Positions 9,285 through 17,123 of a stretch of DNA of 64,000 nt are shown here, one piece after another (within the stretch, counting starts at the first letter, position 1; each line of letters begins with the position of its first letter). The notes beneath the pieces are model-generated. The model did not search any database. It had not been told where the DNA came from and saw nothing but the letters and a program-made list of their open reading frames with translations. The translations under genes were made by a program, and so were the position numbers. The DNA comes from Aquihabitans sp. G128 (GTDB taxonomy: Bacteria; Actinomycetota; Acidimicrobiia; Acidimicrobiales; Iamiaceae). The stretch lies in assembly GCF_019048865.1 (NCBI RefSeq), contig NZ_CP077604.1, positions 4,216,001-4,280,000 of the forward strand, given 5' to 3'.

Positions 9285-9893
9285 GTGAAACGCATCATCG
9301 CCGCCCTGTTCGCCGCCACCCTTCTGCTCGCAGCGTGCGGGGGCTCCGACTCCGCCGGGTCCGGTTCCGGCTCGGGCTCAAGCGCGTCCGCCGACTTCAA
9401 CGATGCCGATGTGGCCTTCGCCCAAGGGATGATCCCGCATCACAAGCAGGCCGTCGAGATGGCGGATCTAGCGCTCAAGAACGCCAGCTCTGACAAGGTG
9501 ACCGCTCTGGCCAAGAAGATCAAGGCGGCCCAGGATCCGGAGATCAAAACCATGGAGGGCTGGCTGTCGGACTGGGGGCAGTCCGAGACCACATCGTCCT
9601 CAGACATGGGCGGAATGAATCATGGGTCTGACACGACCATGGGGAGCGACATGGGCGGCATGGGAATGATGTCTGACAAGGACATGGCGGATCTCGAAGC
9701 GGCCACCGGGTCAGAGTTCGACACGATGTTCCTCAAGATGATGGTCAAGCACCACAAGGGCGCTGTCGAGATGGCCAAGATCGAGAAGGCCGACGGTCAG
9801 AACGCCGATGCCAAGGATCTGGCCGACAAGATCATCGCCGCCCAGGAGGGCGAGATCACGGAGATGCAGGCGCTCCTCGACGGTGGCGTCTGA
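9285..9893 (+). CDS. DUF305 copper-binding lipoprotein
   Basis: The 202-residue lipoprotein has a signal peptide ending in the lipobox LLAAC (Cys18) and two DUF305 repeats. Each repeat has the motif HHxxAVEMA (His52/53 and His156/157). A Met/His-rich linker (DMGGMNHG and similar) joins them. DUF305 proteins include CopM-like periplasmic copper binders, and paired HH with Met-rich stretches fits copper binding outside the membrane. The GTG start follows AAGGAG. It is transcribed divergently from lgt, the enzyme that would lipidate it. A strong hairpin follows the stop codon. Confidence 0.88.
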   Translation: MKRIIAALFAATLLLAACGGSDSAGSGSGSGSSASADFNDADVAFAQGMIPHHKQAVEMADLALKNASSDKVTALAKKIKAAQDPEIKTMEGWLSDWGQSETTSSSDMGGMNHGSDTTMGSDMGGMGMMSDKDMADLEAATGSEFDTMFLKMMVKHHKGAVEMAKIEKADGQNADAKDLADKIIAAQEGEITEMQALLDGGV

Positions 9894-9898
9894 GATCC

Positions 9899-9934
9899 GC
9901 GGCGGGAGGGTGGTCGCCCGTCCCCTCCCGCCGC
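9899..9934. terminator. hairpin terminator after the DUF305 gene
   Basis: Twelve-base complementary arms (GCGGCGGGAGGG and CCCTCCCGCCGC) flank a 12-base loop directly after the DUF305 stop. No T-run follows, as is common in high-GC actinobacteria. It separates this gene from the blaI-type regulator. Confidence 0.7.
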
Positions 9935-10000
9935 GAGGTCGCGAGCTCGGTCAGGACCCTGCTTGACTCATAGAGAACGGGCCGGCTCGATGGAGGACTT

Positions 10001-10360
10001 GTGATGTCGCAGCGCCGCCCGATGGGCGCACTCGAAACGGCGGTGCTCGAGCACGTGTGGGCAAGCCCTCACGGTTTGACGCCCCGCCAGGTCTTGGATG
10101 CCCTCGAGGGTGACCTTGCCTACACCACCGTCATGACCATCATGAACCGCTTGTGGACCAAGGGCGTTCTCGAGCGTGAACGGGAGGGCAGAGCCTTCCG
10201 GTATGCACCGGTGTTCTCGGAGTCTGAGCTCGTCGCCGGTCGGATGGCCAAGGCGCTTGAGGTGGCTAGCGATCGAGAAGCCACGTTGAGCCGGTTCGTC
10301 CGAGAGCTCACCAACGAGGACGAGGCCCTCCTTCGGTCGCTGTTGCGCAAGGAAGGCTGA
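10001..10360 (+). CDS. BlaI/MecI/CopY-family transcriptional repressor
   Basis: The 119-residue protein has the winged-helix domain of BlaI/MecI/CopY repressors (about residues 8-75, including YTTVMTIMNRLWTKGVL) and a short helical dimerisation tail. It has no cysteines, so it lacks the CxC copper-binding tail of enterococcal CopY. Derepression by proteolysis therefore seems more likely than direct metal binding. Its partner would be the M56 protease encoded 2 bases downstream. It is the best candidate for binding the nine TACKAC-N5-GTMGTA palindromes. Either GTG 10001 or ATG 10004 could start it, with GGAGG just upstream. I see no copy of the palindrome before this gene. Confidence 0.88.
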   Translation: MMSQRRPMGALETAVLEHVWASPHGLTPRQVLDALEGDLAYTTVMTIMNRLWTKGVLEREREGRAFRYAPVFSESELVAGRMAKALEVASDREATLSRFVRELTNEDEALLRSLLRKEG

Positions 10361-10362
10361 GG

Positions 10363-11256
10363 GTGTCGTTCGGATTCATCGCCCCGCTCCTGGTGGCCGC
10401 GATGGTTGCGCTGGTCGCCGGTCTTCTGCAGTCGAGGCTTCGCCCCCAGGTCGCCGCGCAGAGCCTCGCGGTTGCTTGCGTCTCAGTCGCCGCAGCCACC
10501 ATCTGGGCCCTGCTCACGTTGGTGCTCGGTGCCCTGGCGGAGAACTCGTTCATTGATCGGTGGTCAGCATGGTGCCCGGAGCTCTACCGCGCCGATGACC
10601 ACGTCTCCGCATGGATCGGCTTGGGCGCAGGACTCATCCTCGGCGCAGTGCTCTACCGGGCAGGTTGCGCCGCACGGCGCGAACGACGGACGCGCCAACG
10701 GCTCCCCGATTGTGAGCACGGCGTGCTCATCTTGGAGAGCGAGCAGCCTGCTGCGTATGCCGTGCCGGGCCGCCGCGGGGGCATCGTCGTGTCTCGGGGG
10801 ATGATCGAAGCCCTTGAGCCCTCGGAGCGTGCGGTCCTGTGGGCGCACGAGCGTTCGCATCTCAACCACAAGCACCACCGGTACCTCGTGGCGACCGAGA
10901 TGGCGGCGGCGATCGTCCCCCCACTTCGGGGCCTGGCGGATCAGGTCCACTTCGCCACCGAGCGTTGGGCCGACGAGGACGCGGCGATGGAGGTTGGTGG
11001 GGATCGGCAGTTGGTTGCTCGGGCCATCGCTCGCGCCGCGATCGCCTCGGTCGACCACGGCCGAACGGCCATGGCAATGGCGGACACCGGCGTCGGCGAC
11101 CGTGTCCGCGCCATGATCGACATCGATCGTCGGTTCCTCGCTCCGGCGATCGGCGCCCTCGTCGGGTTGGTGGTGATGACCTCCACCCTTGCGGGCTCGG
11201 GTCTGCAGCTCCATCACCTCTTGGCCTTCGTCGCTCACGTCTGCGGAGGCAGCTGA
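10363..11256 (+). CDS. M56 family (BlaR1/MecR1-like) membrane metallopeptidase
   Basis: The 297-residue protein has membrane segments near residues 5-24, 34-58, 81-100 and 262-285, and the zinc motif HERSH at 162-166. M56 proteins such as BlaR1 sense a signal and cleave the partner BlaI-type repressor. This one lacks a C-terminal penicillin-binding sensor domain, so its signal is unknown; copper or envelope thiol stress would fit the regulon. The GTG start lies 2 bases after the repressor stop, forming a two-gene operon as in many actinobacteria. Confidence 0.85.
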   Translation: MSFGFIAPLLVAAMVALVAGLLQSRLRPQVAAQSLAVACVSVAAATIWALLTLVLGALAENSFIDRWSAWCPELYRADDHVSAWIGLGAGLILGAVLYRAGCAARRERRTRQRLPDCEHGVLILESEQPAAYAVPGRRGGIVVSRGMIEALEPSERAVLWAHERSHLNHKHHRYLVATEMAAAIVPPLRGLADQVHFATERWADEDAAMEVGGDRQLVARAIARAAIASVDHGRTAMAMADTGVGDRVRAMIDIDRRFLAPAIGALVGLVVMTSTLAGSGLQLHHLLAFVAHVCGGS

Positions 11257-11278
11257 CCTCGCGGCACCGGGGCCCATC

Positions 11279-11295
11279 GACTACAGCTTGTAGCA
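11279..11295. promoter_or_regulatory. BlaI-type operator 5
   Basis: GACTAC-AGCTT-GTAGCA lies 27 bases before the Lgt-like gene at 11323. The inner CTAC/GTAG arms are perfect, but the outer bases deviate. Confidence 0.65.
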
Positions 11296-11322
11296 GATGG
11301 TCGCATCGGAGGGCTGGTCGAA

Positions 11323-11985
11323 GTGAGCTTGTACGGATGGGTTTGGAGCCTCGTGGTGGCGGGGGGCGTGGCGGTCGGGTCGGTGTACGTGGTGGCCCCG
11401 GCGTCGATGGCCGTCGAACGGTTCGCCGACCGGCTCGTCTTCGGTGGGTTGGCGGGAGTGCTGGTCGGGAGGGCCGTTGCGATAAGCGCCGGCCAGGCCA
11501 CGTTCAGCGATCCTCTCGGCGGGATCGGCGGCGACGTCGAGTTCTGGTTCGTGGTTGGGGTCCTCGGGGCGTTCGTCGCGCTGGCCTCTCGGCCCGGCCG
11601 GTGGCGCAAGGGGTCGGAACGGCTGAGCGACGTGGCCCCGTGCCTGCTGGCCGCCTTCGGCGTCTTCCAGGTGCTGTGCTGGCTGAGGTCCTACTGCAGT
11701 CCGACCGGGGCTCCCCGTTTCGGTCTGGAGCTGATGCTTGGTGGCGGCCTCGTCGCACTGGCCCTTGCGCTGCACGTGAAGTGGTCGTTGTCGCCGAACG
11801 CGCGAACCGTTCTTGCCGTCGGGGTGATCGCCGGCGACCGCCTGCTCCTGGCGAGCGGGTCGTCTGGGTTGGCCGGGGCCTGGATGTCGGCCCTCGTCCT
11901 TGCCGGGGCGATCGCGTTCCTCGGTCTTCGAGCGGCGCGCGGCTGGCGACTGCGGCAGGCAAGGCGCCACCTGCTTCGTGGCTGA
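11323..11985 (+). CDS. divergent Lgt-like membrane protein
   Basis: The 220-residue protein has about seven hydrophobic segments arranged as in Lgt, with GVLVGRAVAI in the position of the first conserved glycine/arginine helix and a DVAPCLLAAFG helix. The Lgt signature RIGNxxNxExxG is not present; the region reads FQVLCWLRSYCSPTG instead. It may be a catalytically altered lipid-binding relative. Similar degeneracy is seen in 17120-17836. The GTG start follows CGGAGGG and operator 5. Assignment to the Lgt superfamily rests on topology and weak motif similarity. Confidence 0.55.
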   Translation: MSLYGWVWSLVVAGGVAVGSVYVVAPASMAVERFADRLVFGGLAGVLVGRAVAISAGQATFSDPLGGIGGDVEFWFVVGVLGAFVALASRPGRWRKGSERLSDVAPCLLAAFGVFQVLCWLRSYCSPTGAPRFGLELMLGGGLVALALALHVKWSLSPNARTVLAVGVIAGDRLLLASGSSGLAGAWMSALVLAGAIAFLGLRAARGWRLRQARRHLLRG

Positions 11986-11992
11986 GCTGTCC

Positions 11993-12009
11993 AACGACAG
12001 TCTGTAGTA
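11993..12009. promoter_or_regulatory. BlaI-type operator 6
   Basis: AACGAC-AGTCT-GTAGTA lies 8 bases before the ATG of the small Met/His-tailed gene at 12018. Confidence 0.65.
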
Positions 12010-12017
12010 TTCGAAGC

Positions 12018-12201
12018 ATGGCAACCCCCCCTCCCCGACGAAGTCTCGACCGACCACGCGGCATCGGCGTCCACCTCGCGCCTGTTCGTCGTGGCGCTTG
12101 TGCTGTTGGCGATCGTCGTCCTCGCCTACTTCGCTCTTGGCATGCCCGGGATGGATCACGGCCCGGCGCCCGAGGTGGAGCACGAGCAGATGGACATGTA
12201 G
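12018..12201 (+). CDS. small membrane protein with Met/His tail, interrupted by a 7-C frameshift
   Basis: ATG 12018 opens MATP, then a run of seven C (12025-12031) shifts the frame. If one C is removed, a continuous 60-residue protein results. It has a membrane helix (FVVALVLLAIVVLAYFAL) and a metal-ligand tail (GMPGMDHG, HEQMDM). The tail resembles those of the copper-binding proteins nearby, and the gene has its own operator immediately upstream, so I believe it is real. Read as given, the ATG frame yields an arginine-rich sequence with no such features. The shift is either a base-call error or true slippage. Confidence 0.65.
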
Positions 12202-12222
12202 CCCGGGGGTCATGGCTGATCT

Positions 12223-12242
12223 ACTACACACTGTCGTAGTAA
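12223..12242. promoter_or_regulatory. BlaI-type operator 7
   Basis: TACTAC-ACACT-GTCGTA, followed by GTA, keeps the 5-base spacing and ends 9 bases before the ATG of the acetyltransferase gene at 12252. It heads a five-gene run to 16492. Confidence 0.75.
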
Positions 12243-12251
12243 GGTCTGGGG

Positions 12252-12926
12252 ATGGCTCTGCTGGCACCCGCCGAGGAATCGACCTTGACCCTGCGACTGG
12301 TCGAGCTCGGCGACGTCGGGCCGACGGCGAGGCTCCATGCCAAGGCACTCCCTGGAAGCTTCTTCGTCTCCCTTGGCCCACGCTTCCTGCGGGCCTACCA
12401 CCGCACCTTCCTCACCAGCCCCGCAGGGATCGCACTGCTCGCTGAATGCGACGGGATGACCGTCGGCTTCGTGGTGGGTACCGTCGACGAAGCCACGCAC
12501 TATCGACACGTCGTCCGCCGGGACCGGACGGCACTGGGCGTACGAGGTATCGCATCGCTCGCCAGCCGGCCGGCGTTGGCCGGTCGCTTCGTCAGGACCC
12601 GGCTTCTTCGATACCTCAGAGGCCTCGTCCGCCTCTCGCGTCGCTCGTCGATCACCTGCGCTGATGTCGTCCACCTGCCGACGGCCGGCGTTCTCAGCCA
12701 CATGGCAGTCGATGCCCCGCATCAGGGAGAGGGCATCGGCAGGATCCTCTTGGAGGCGTTCGCCGAAACCGCGAAGGCGCAAGGAGCACGAACCGTTCGG
12801 CTGGCGACGGCAACGGACAACGAGGGAGCCCGCCGCTTCTACGAGCGCGCTGGCTGGCAGCAGGGGGACGAACGCGCGGACGTCGACGGTCGACGTTGGA
12901 TGCACTACTCGCGAGACCTCCGGTGA
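12252..12926 (+). CDS. GNAT family N-acetyltransferase
   Basis: The 224-residue protein carries the GNAT acetyl-CoA binding motif (VDAPHQGEGIGRILLEAF, near residue 160) and the downstream RFYERAGW element in its C-terminal half. The N-terminal half is less typical. The substrate is unknown. It is the first of five genes joined by 4-base overlaps (GTGA, TTGA, GTGA, ATGA), ending at 16492. The operator ends just upstream, so the message may be nearly leaderless. A role in modifying cell-wall or polyamine amines would fit the linked envelope genes, but nothing in the sequence shows this. Confidence 0.75.
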   Translation: MALLAPAEESTLTLRLVELGDVGPTARLHAKALPGSFFVSLGPRFLRAYHRTFLTSPAGIALLAECDGMTVGFVVGTVDEATHYRHVVRRDRTALGVRGIASLASRPALAGRFVRTRLLRYLRGLVRLSRRSSITCADVVHLPTAGVLSHMAVDAPHQGEGIGRILLEAFAETAKAQGARTVRLATATDNEGARRFYERAGWQQGDERADVDGRRWMHYSRDLR

Positions 12927-13954
12927 GGGCACAGCGCACGGTCGCTCTTGGTGGCCTATCGATCGCCTTGCTGCTTGCTGGATGCGGGGGCGGCGCGCGG
13001 TCGGCAACCCCTAGCAGCGACCCGAGGGCGAGCACCACGACCTCGACGGTGCTGGCGGCCGACACCTCGAGACCGGCGGTCTCCACCTCGACTCCAACTT
13101 CTACCTCGTCGACGACTTCGACCACGATCGCACCAGAGCCAACCCTGTACGCGCCGCCGCCGGGCGAGCCTGAGGCAGACCTCAAGTCCGCGGCCGCACG
13201 GTTTCTCGAGACGCTGACCACGTTCGGTCCTGGCGGTGCCCAGGAGGCATCTAGCCGAGCCCGGCTCGCGGGTGCCGGCTACGACCCCTCGCTGGCGATG
13301 CAGGCGCCACTGCTTCTCGCCGGTGCCGAGGAGTCGGTCGGAGAGATCGTGTACCCGCAGCTCGGAGGCCTGACGGGTGACCAAGCTTCGGTGATGGCGG
13401 TGCTGCGTCTTCGCAGGCGGACCTCCTCAGGCACGACGGAGACCGTCGTGCGCACCGTCGATGTTCGACTCGAACGTAGTGGCGACTGGAAGGTCACCGG
13501 AGTTGCATCCGACGGAGGCACGGCTCCGCTCGCTGCACGGCCAGACGGTCTGGCTGCGGAAGTGCTGCAGAGCCCTCGGCTCGAGATGTCCGACTCGGCG
13601 CGATGGGACGTTGCGGCGGGTCGTATCGACCAGAGGATCTTGCAACTGGTCCTGGACCTTTCCGCAACGAAGAGCCTGAGCATCACGGTCTTCGCATCGG
13701 GACATCCGACCAACGTGTTCGGCGAGAGCTCCGTGTCCAACCACACGCAAGGCCGGGGCGTCGACATCTGGGCAGTCGACGGCAAGCCGGTCGCAGGGTC
13801 TCAACCCGATGGCCCCGCCCACGAGGTTGCGGCGTCGGCTCTGGCTGCGGGCGCGACCGAGCTCGGTGCTCCCTGGGATCTCGACGGTCCCGGCGGACCG
13901 TCGTTCACCAACGCCTTGCATGCGGATCACCTCCACATCGCCTACGACAGTTGA
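12923..13954 (+). CDS. lipoprotein with C-terminal M15-like (LAS) peptidase domain
   Basis: The 343-residue lipoprotein has a signal peptide with lipobox LLAGC (Cys21), a Ser/Thr-rich linker (about 40-70) and a C-terminal domain with HTQGRGVDIW and LHADHLHI. The H...D...HxDHxH pattern is that of LAS/M15 zinc DD-peptidases that trim peptidoglycan, with the last motif at residues 333-338. GTG 12923 was chosen because it overlaps the previous stop and leaves a standard signal peptide. An ATG at 12896 would add nine residues. Peptidoglycan is the inferred substrate. Confidence 0.75.
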   Translation: MRAQRTVALGGLSIALLLAGCGGGARSATPSSDPRASTTTSTVLAADTSRPAVSTSTPTSTSSTTSTTIAPEPTLYAPPPGEPEADLKSAAARFLETLTTFGPGGAQEASSRARLAGAGYDPSLAMQAPLLLAGAEESVGEIVYPQLGGLTGDQASVMAVLRLRRRTSSGTTETVVRTVDVRLERSGDWKVTGVASDGGTAPLAARPDGLAAEVLQSPRLEMSDSARWDVAAGRIDQRILQLVLDLSATKSLSITVFASGHPTNVFGESSVSNHTQGRGVDIWAVDGKPVAGSQPDGPAHEVAASALAAGATELGAPWDLDGPGGPSFTNALHADHLHIAYDS

Positions 13955-15504
13955 CCGATCCATCGCTCTCCCGACCCGCTCTCGGGATGGCCCTGGCAAC
14001 AGGAGCGAGCCGAGCGACTGGTTTCTTCAGGACCGCCGCCCTCGCATCGGTGCTGGGGGTCACGGGCCTCGGCGATGCGTACAACACGGCGAACACCATC
14101 CCCAACATGGTCTTCACGCTGGTCGTCGGCGGTGTGCTCACGGCCGCTGTCGTTCCGATCCTCGTCCAGTCGCACGCTCTGCAGCCCGATGAACCGTCCG
14201 CAGCGAGCGCGCTCCTCGGTGTCACGCTGGTCGTCGGCATCCTCGCCAGCGTCGCCGTCGCCGTGTCTGCACCAGCGCTCGTGCGGGCCCTCACTGCGGG
14301 CGCCTCGGACCGAGCCGGCTACGAGGCCTACGTGGCGCTGACAACGAGTTGGCTTCGCTGGTTCGCTCCACAGATCGGGCTCTACGCCCTTGGGGTACTC
14401 GCCGTCAGCATCATGACGGCGAAGCGGCGTCTGTTCCTCGGGGCTGCCGCCCCCATCGCCACGAACCTCATCACCATCGGAGTGACGCTCTCCGTGGTGG
14501 GTGGCGGTGGAAGCGTTCGAGGTGGCGTGGGCAAGATCGACCCAGGCACCGTGTCGGCGCTCGGCGCAGGTACGACCTTCGCCGTCGCTGTGGCCACCGT
14601 GGTCCAGCTGTGGGGGGCATGGCGAGCAGTGCCGGGTCTTCGGCCGCACTGGAACCCTGGTCACGTTGCGGTGCGCGGCCTCGGTCGGCGTGCCGGGTGG
14701 ATGCTGCTCTACGTCGGAGCGAACCAAGTGGGGCTGACCCTCGTCGTCGCCATCGCCACGTCCACCCCGGGTGGGGTGTCGGCCTACCAGTGGGCCTTCA
14801 CCTTGATGCAACTGCCGTACGCCCTCATTGCCGTGTCCATCATGTCGGCGGCTTACCCAGCAATCAGCCGGGCGGTCGAGGCAACGGTCAGCGTTGCCCC
14901 GGCGGTGCGTCGGACGATGACGTCGACCTTTCGGCTACTCGTACCGGCGGCGATCGGTTTGGCCATGTTGGCTACGCCGATCGCCATCGTGCTGGTTGGA
15001 AGGAGTGGGGCAGGACTGGTCGCCGCTGCGGCCCTCGGCTTCGCGGTATCGCTCATCCCGTTCACTGCCTTCCAGCTGCTCACGAGGGTTTGCTACGCCC
15101 ACCATGACACCCGCGGCCCGGCATTTGTGAACGTCGCTGTCAACCTGGTGAACGTCGGAGCAGCGTTCGGGCTGGTCGCCGTTGCTTCCTCAGCGACCCA
15201 GGTCCTCGGCGGCCTGGCCCTCGCCCACGCAACGTCCTACGGGGTCGGGGTCTTGTTGCTGGTTGCCAAGCTCGCTCACCGTCAGATCTTGACCTTTCAG
15301 GATCTGTTCGCCGGTCACTTGGGAACCTTCGCCGCTGCTGCGTTCATGGGGTTCGTCGTTTGGGTCGGCAACCAAACGGCCGGTCCTGTCGGCTCGCGCA
15401 CAGAAGCTCTGGTGGTGACCGGAGCGCTGTCGGCCCTGGGCCTCGCGACCTTTGCGGTGGGCACGAAGGTCTCCCGGGTCTTGACGGGTTGGAATCGGCC
15501 GTGA
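13951..15504 (+). CDS. MurJ/MviN-like polytopic membrane protein
   Basis: The 517-residue protein has about 14 hydrophobic segments and the MurJ/MviN opening (GASRATGFFRTAALASVLG, then DAYNTANTIPN). MurJ flips lipid II, the peptidoglycan precursor, across the membrane. As an accessory copy in a metal-regulated operon, its true cargo is uncertain. TTG 13951 is chosen because it overlaps the previous stop (TTGA), matching the 4-base overlaps throughout this operon. ATG 13987 is the alternative and removes 12 residues before the conserved opening. Confidence 0.82.
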   Translation: MTDPSLSRPALGMALATGASRATGFFRTAALASVLGVTGLGDAYNTANTIPNMVFTLVVGGVLTAAVVPILVQSHALQPDEPSAASALLGVTLVVGILASVAVAVSAPALVRALTAGASDRAGYEAYVALTTSWLRWFAPQIGLYALGVLAVSIMTAKRRLFLGAAAPIATNLITIGVTLSVVGGGGSVRGGVGKIDPGTVSALGAGTTFAVAVATVVQLWGAWRAVPGLRPHWNPGHVAVRGLGRRAGWMLLYVGANQVGLTLVVAIATSTPGGVSAYQWAFTLMQLPYALIAVSIMSAAYPAISRAVEATVSVAPAVRRTMTSTFRLLVPAAIGLAMLATPIAIVLVGRSGAGLVAAAALGFAVSLIPFTAFQLLTRVCYAHHDTRGPAFVNVAVNLVNVGAAFGLVAVASSATQVLGGLALAHATSYGVGVLLLVAKLAHRQILTFQDLFAGHLGTFAAAAFMGFVVWVGNQTAGPVGSRTEALVVTGALSALGLATFAVGTKVSRVLTGWNRP

Positions 15505-16193
15505 ACATCCACATCCAGCGTTGCCCAGTGCCGAGGTTGCGGGAGCGCGACGTGTTGATCTTCTCCTCAGTTCTGGCTCGATGTCACGAGGGAGATTCGT
15601 TGTACCGCTCCCTGATGCCCAACGAGGCCGATCGTGCTCAGCAGCTCGTTGCCATGTTCGAACACGACATCCGTGTGGGGCTGGGGCGAGCGCAGGCGAT
15701 CTTCGAGGAGGGCAGGCGAGCGATCTCGTTCTGGCACCCTCCAAACGGAACCCGCCCCCGGTTCCCCATGCCCGGAGCGGTGCCAGCGGCCCGACCCGTT
15801 CTCAGAGGCCGGCTCTGGCGAGCGCAACGTTCGTTGGGTCGAGCCGAACAGCGGCTCGCACCCGCTGATCACTGGTTCCTCAGTCACTTCGCTGTCTCGC
15901 CGTCGGTGCAGGGGCGCGGCATAGGTGCCTCGATGCTTCGGGCGGGGCTCGACCTGGTCGATGCCGACGGACGAAGTTGTTGGCTCGAGACGACCCGGTC
16001 CAGCGATAGCTCGTTCTACGAGTGCGCCGGGTTCGTCACCGTTGCCGTCCTGACCGCTGCTGGCGTTCCCGCGACTGCGGTCATGCGGCGAGAGGCACGG
16101 ATCCGTCCCAACTCCGATGGTGCAGGCCCCCAGCTGAGCGGGCCCGCAGGACTGTGGCCAATGTCTGTCGATCTCTCTAGGAGCAAATCATGA
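15501..16193 (+). CDS. GNAT family N-acetyltransferase
   Basis: The 230-residue protein has the GNAT acetyl-CoA motif (VSPSVQGRGIGASML, about residues 132-146) and a following SSFYECAGF element. It is unrelated in its N-terminal part to the acetyltransferase at 12252. GTG 15501 overlaps the MurJ-like stop (GTGA). The substrate is unknown. Two acetyltransferases flanking cell-wall genes in one operon suggest surface-polymer or precursor acetylation, which is inference. Confidence 0.72.
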   Translation: MNIHIQRCPVPRLRERDVLIFSSVLARCHEGDSLYRSLMPNEADRAQQLVAMFEHDIRVGLGRAQAIFEEGRRAISFWHPPNGTRPRFPMPGAVPAARPVLRGRLWRAQRSLGRAEQRLAPADHWFLSHFAVSPSVQGRGIGASMLRAGLDLVDADGRSCWLETTRSSDSSFYECAGFVTVAVLTAAGVPATAVMRREARIRPNSDGAGPQLSGPAGLWPMSVDLSRSKS

Positions 16194-16492
16194 AGGTTCT
16201 GATGTTCGGCGTCGCAATCGCTCTCGCCGTCGCTCTCGGTGGCTGTACCAACATCAACCGGGGCCCTTCGAGCTACACCTCATCTGTCCGCCGAGACTTC
16301 CTCCGCGGCTGTGAGCAACAGTCCGAGCGCGATGGCGTTCGGCGGCCAGTGGCGATGTGCACGTGCGCCTACGACCGGCTCCGGTCCTCGCTGCCCTTCG
16401 GGGAGTTCCGCGATCTCAACGATCGATTGACGGATCGACCAGCGCCGCTGCCGCTCGAGGTACGTCTGCTGTTCCGGACGTGTCTGGAGTGA
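16190..16492 (+). CDS. small cysteine-containing lipoprotein
   Basis: The 100-residue protein has a signal peptide and lipobox ALGGC (Cys19). The mature part has further cysteines in GCEQQS, MCTCAY and the C-terminal RTCLE, spaced in a way that allows disulfides. I do not recognise a family. It overlaps the previous gene by ATGA and ends the operon. Its cysteines would make it a candidate client for the TlpA/CcdA thiol system encoded next. Confidence 0.6.
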   Translation: MKVLMFGVAIALAVALGGCTNINRGPSSYTSSVRRDFLRGCEQQSERDGVRRPVAMCTCAYDRLRSSLPFGEFRDLNDRLTDRPAPLPLEVRLLFRTCLE

Positions 16493-16553
16493 GGCCGCCC
16501 GAGACGGTTGCCGCGACGCCTGGTTGGACGCTGACTTTCTTGGATCCCGTATC

Positions 16554-16570
16554 TACGACATACTGTCGTA
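16554..16570. promoter_or_regulatory. BlaI-type operator 8 abutting a start codon
   Basis: TACGAC-ATACT-GTCGTA is a perfect palindrome (8-base arms when read as CTACGACA/TGTCGTAG). It ends one base before ATG 16572, so the repressor would cover the translation start, and the transcript is probably leaderless or the true start lies inside the gene. Confidence 0.8.
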
Positions 16571-16571
16571 G

Positions 16572-17123
16572 ATGGGAGATCGGCCGGTCACGGTTCGTCG
16601 GGCACGGTCGTGGCTGACCTGCGTCGTGGTGCTCGTCGTGGTCGCGGCCGTGGGCGCCGCCGCTCTGCGGGAGCCGGCACCCACATCCTTCAGCGCCTCG
16701 GGGGCGCCGCGAAGGATGCCGGAGGCGGGGACGTTTCCGAACGTCGGGGAGCAGGACTTCGAGGGGATCCTGGTCGGCCTTCGTGGCAAGCCGGTCGTGG
16801 TCAACGTCTGGGCGTCGTGGTGCGCTCCGTGTCGCACGGAGATGCCGCTGCTGCAACGAGCCGCCGATACCTACGGAGACCGCGTCGTGGTTCTCGGCGT
16901 TGCATCGAAGGATGATCCAGCGGCGGCTCAAGGGTTCCTCGATGACTTCGGATTGACCTATCCGAACGTCTTCGACTCCACGGGTCGCATCCGCGTGGCG
17001 CTGCAGGTCAGTGCGTACCCGACGACCTATGTCTTCGACCGCCGCGGAGCGTTGGTGAGCACGGTGAAGGGCGGCGTCTCGGAGCAACGGTTGGCTGCCC
17101 TCATCGAAGGGACGCTCAGATGA
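16572..17123 (+). CDS. TlpA/ResA-type membrane-anchored thioredoxin
   Basis: The 183-residue protein has one N-terminal membrane anchor (about 14-32) and an extracytoplasmic thioredoxin fold with the active site WCAPC (Cys84 and Cys87) and the cis-proline segment AYPTTYVFD. TlpA-like proteins reduce disulfides outside the membrane, often for cytochrome c or copper-site assembly, and draw electrons from CcdA/DsbD. A CcdA gene lies two genes downstream in the same operon. It is the first gene of a six-gene coupled run to 20482, with operator 8 directly at its start. Confidence 0.85.
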   Translation: MGDRPVTVRRARSWLTCVVVLVVVAAVGAAALREPAPTSFSASGAPRRMPEAGTFPNVGEQDFEGILVGLRGKPVVVNVWASWCAPCRTEMPLLQRAADTYGDRVVVLGVASKDDPAAAQGFLDDFGLTYPNVFDSTGRIRVALQVSAYPTTYVFDRRGALVSTVKGGVSEQRLAALIEGTLR

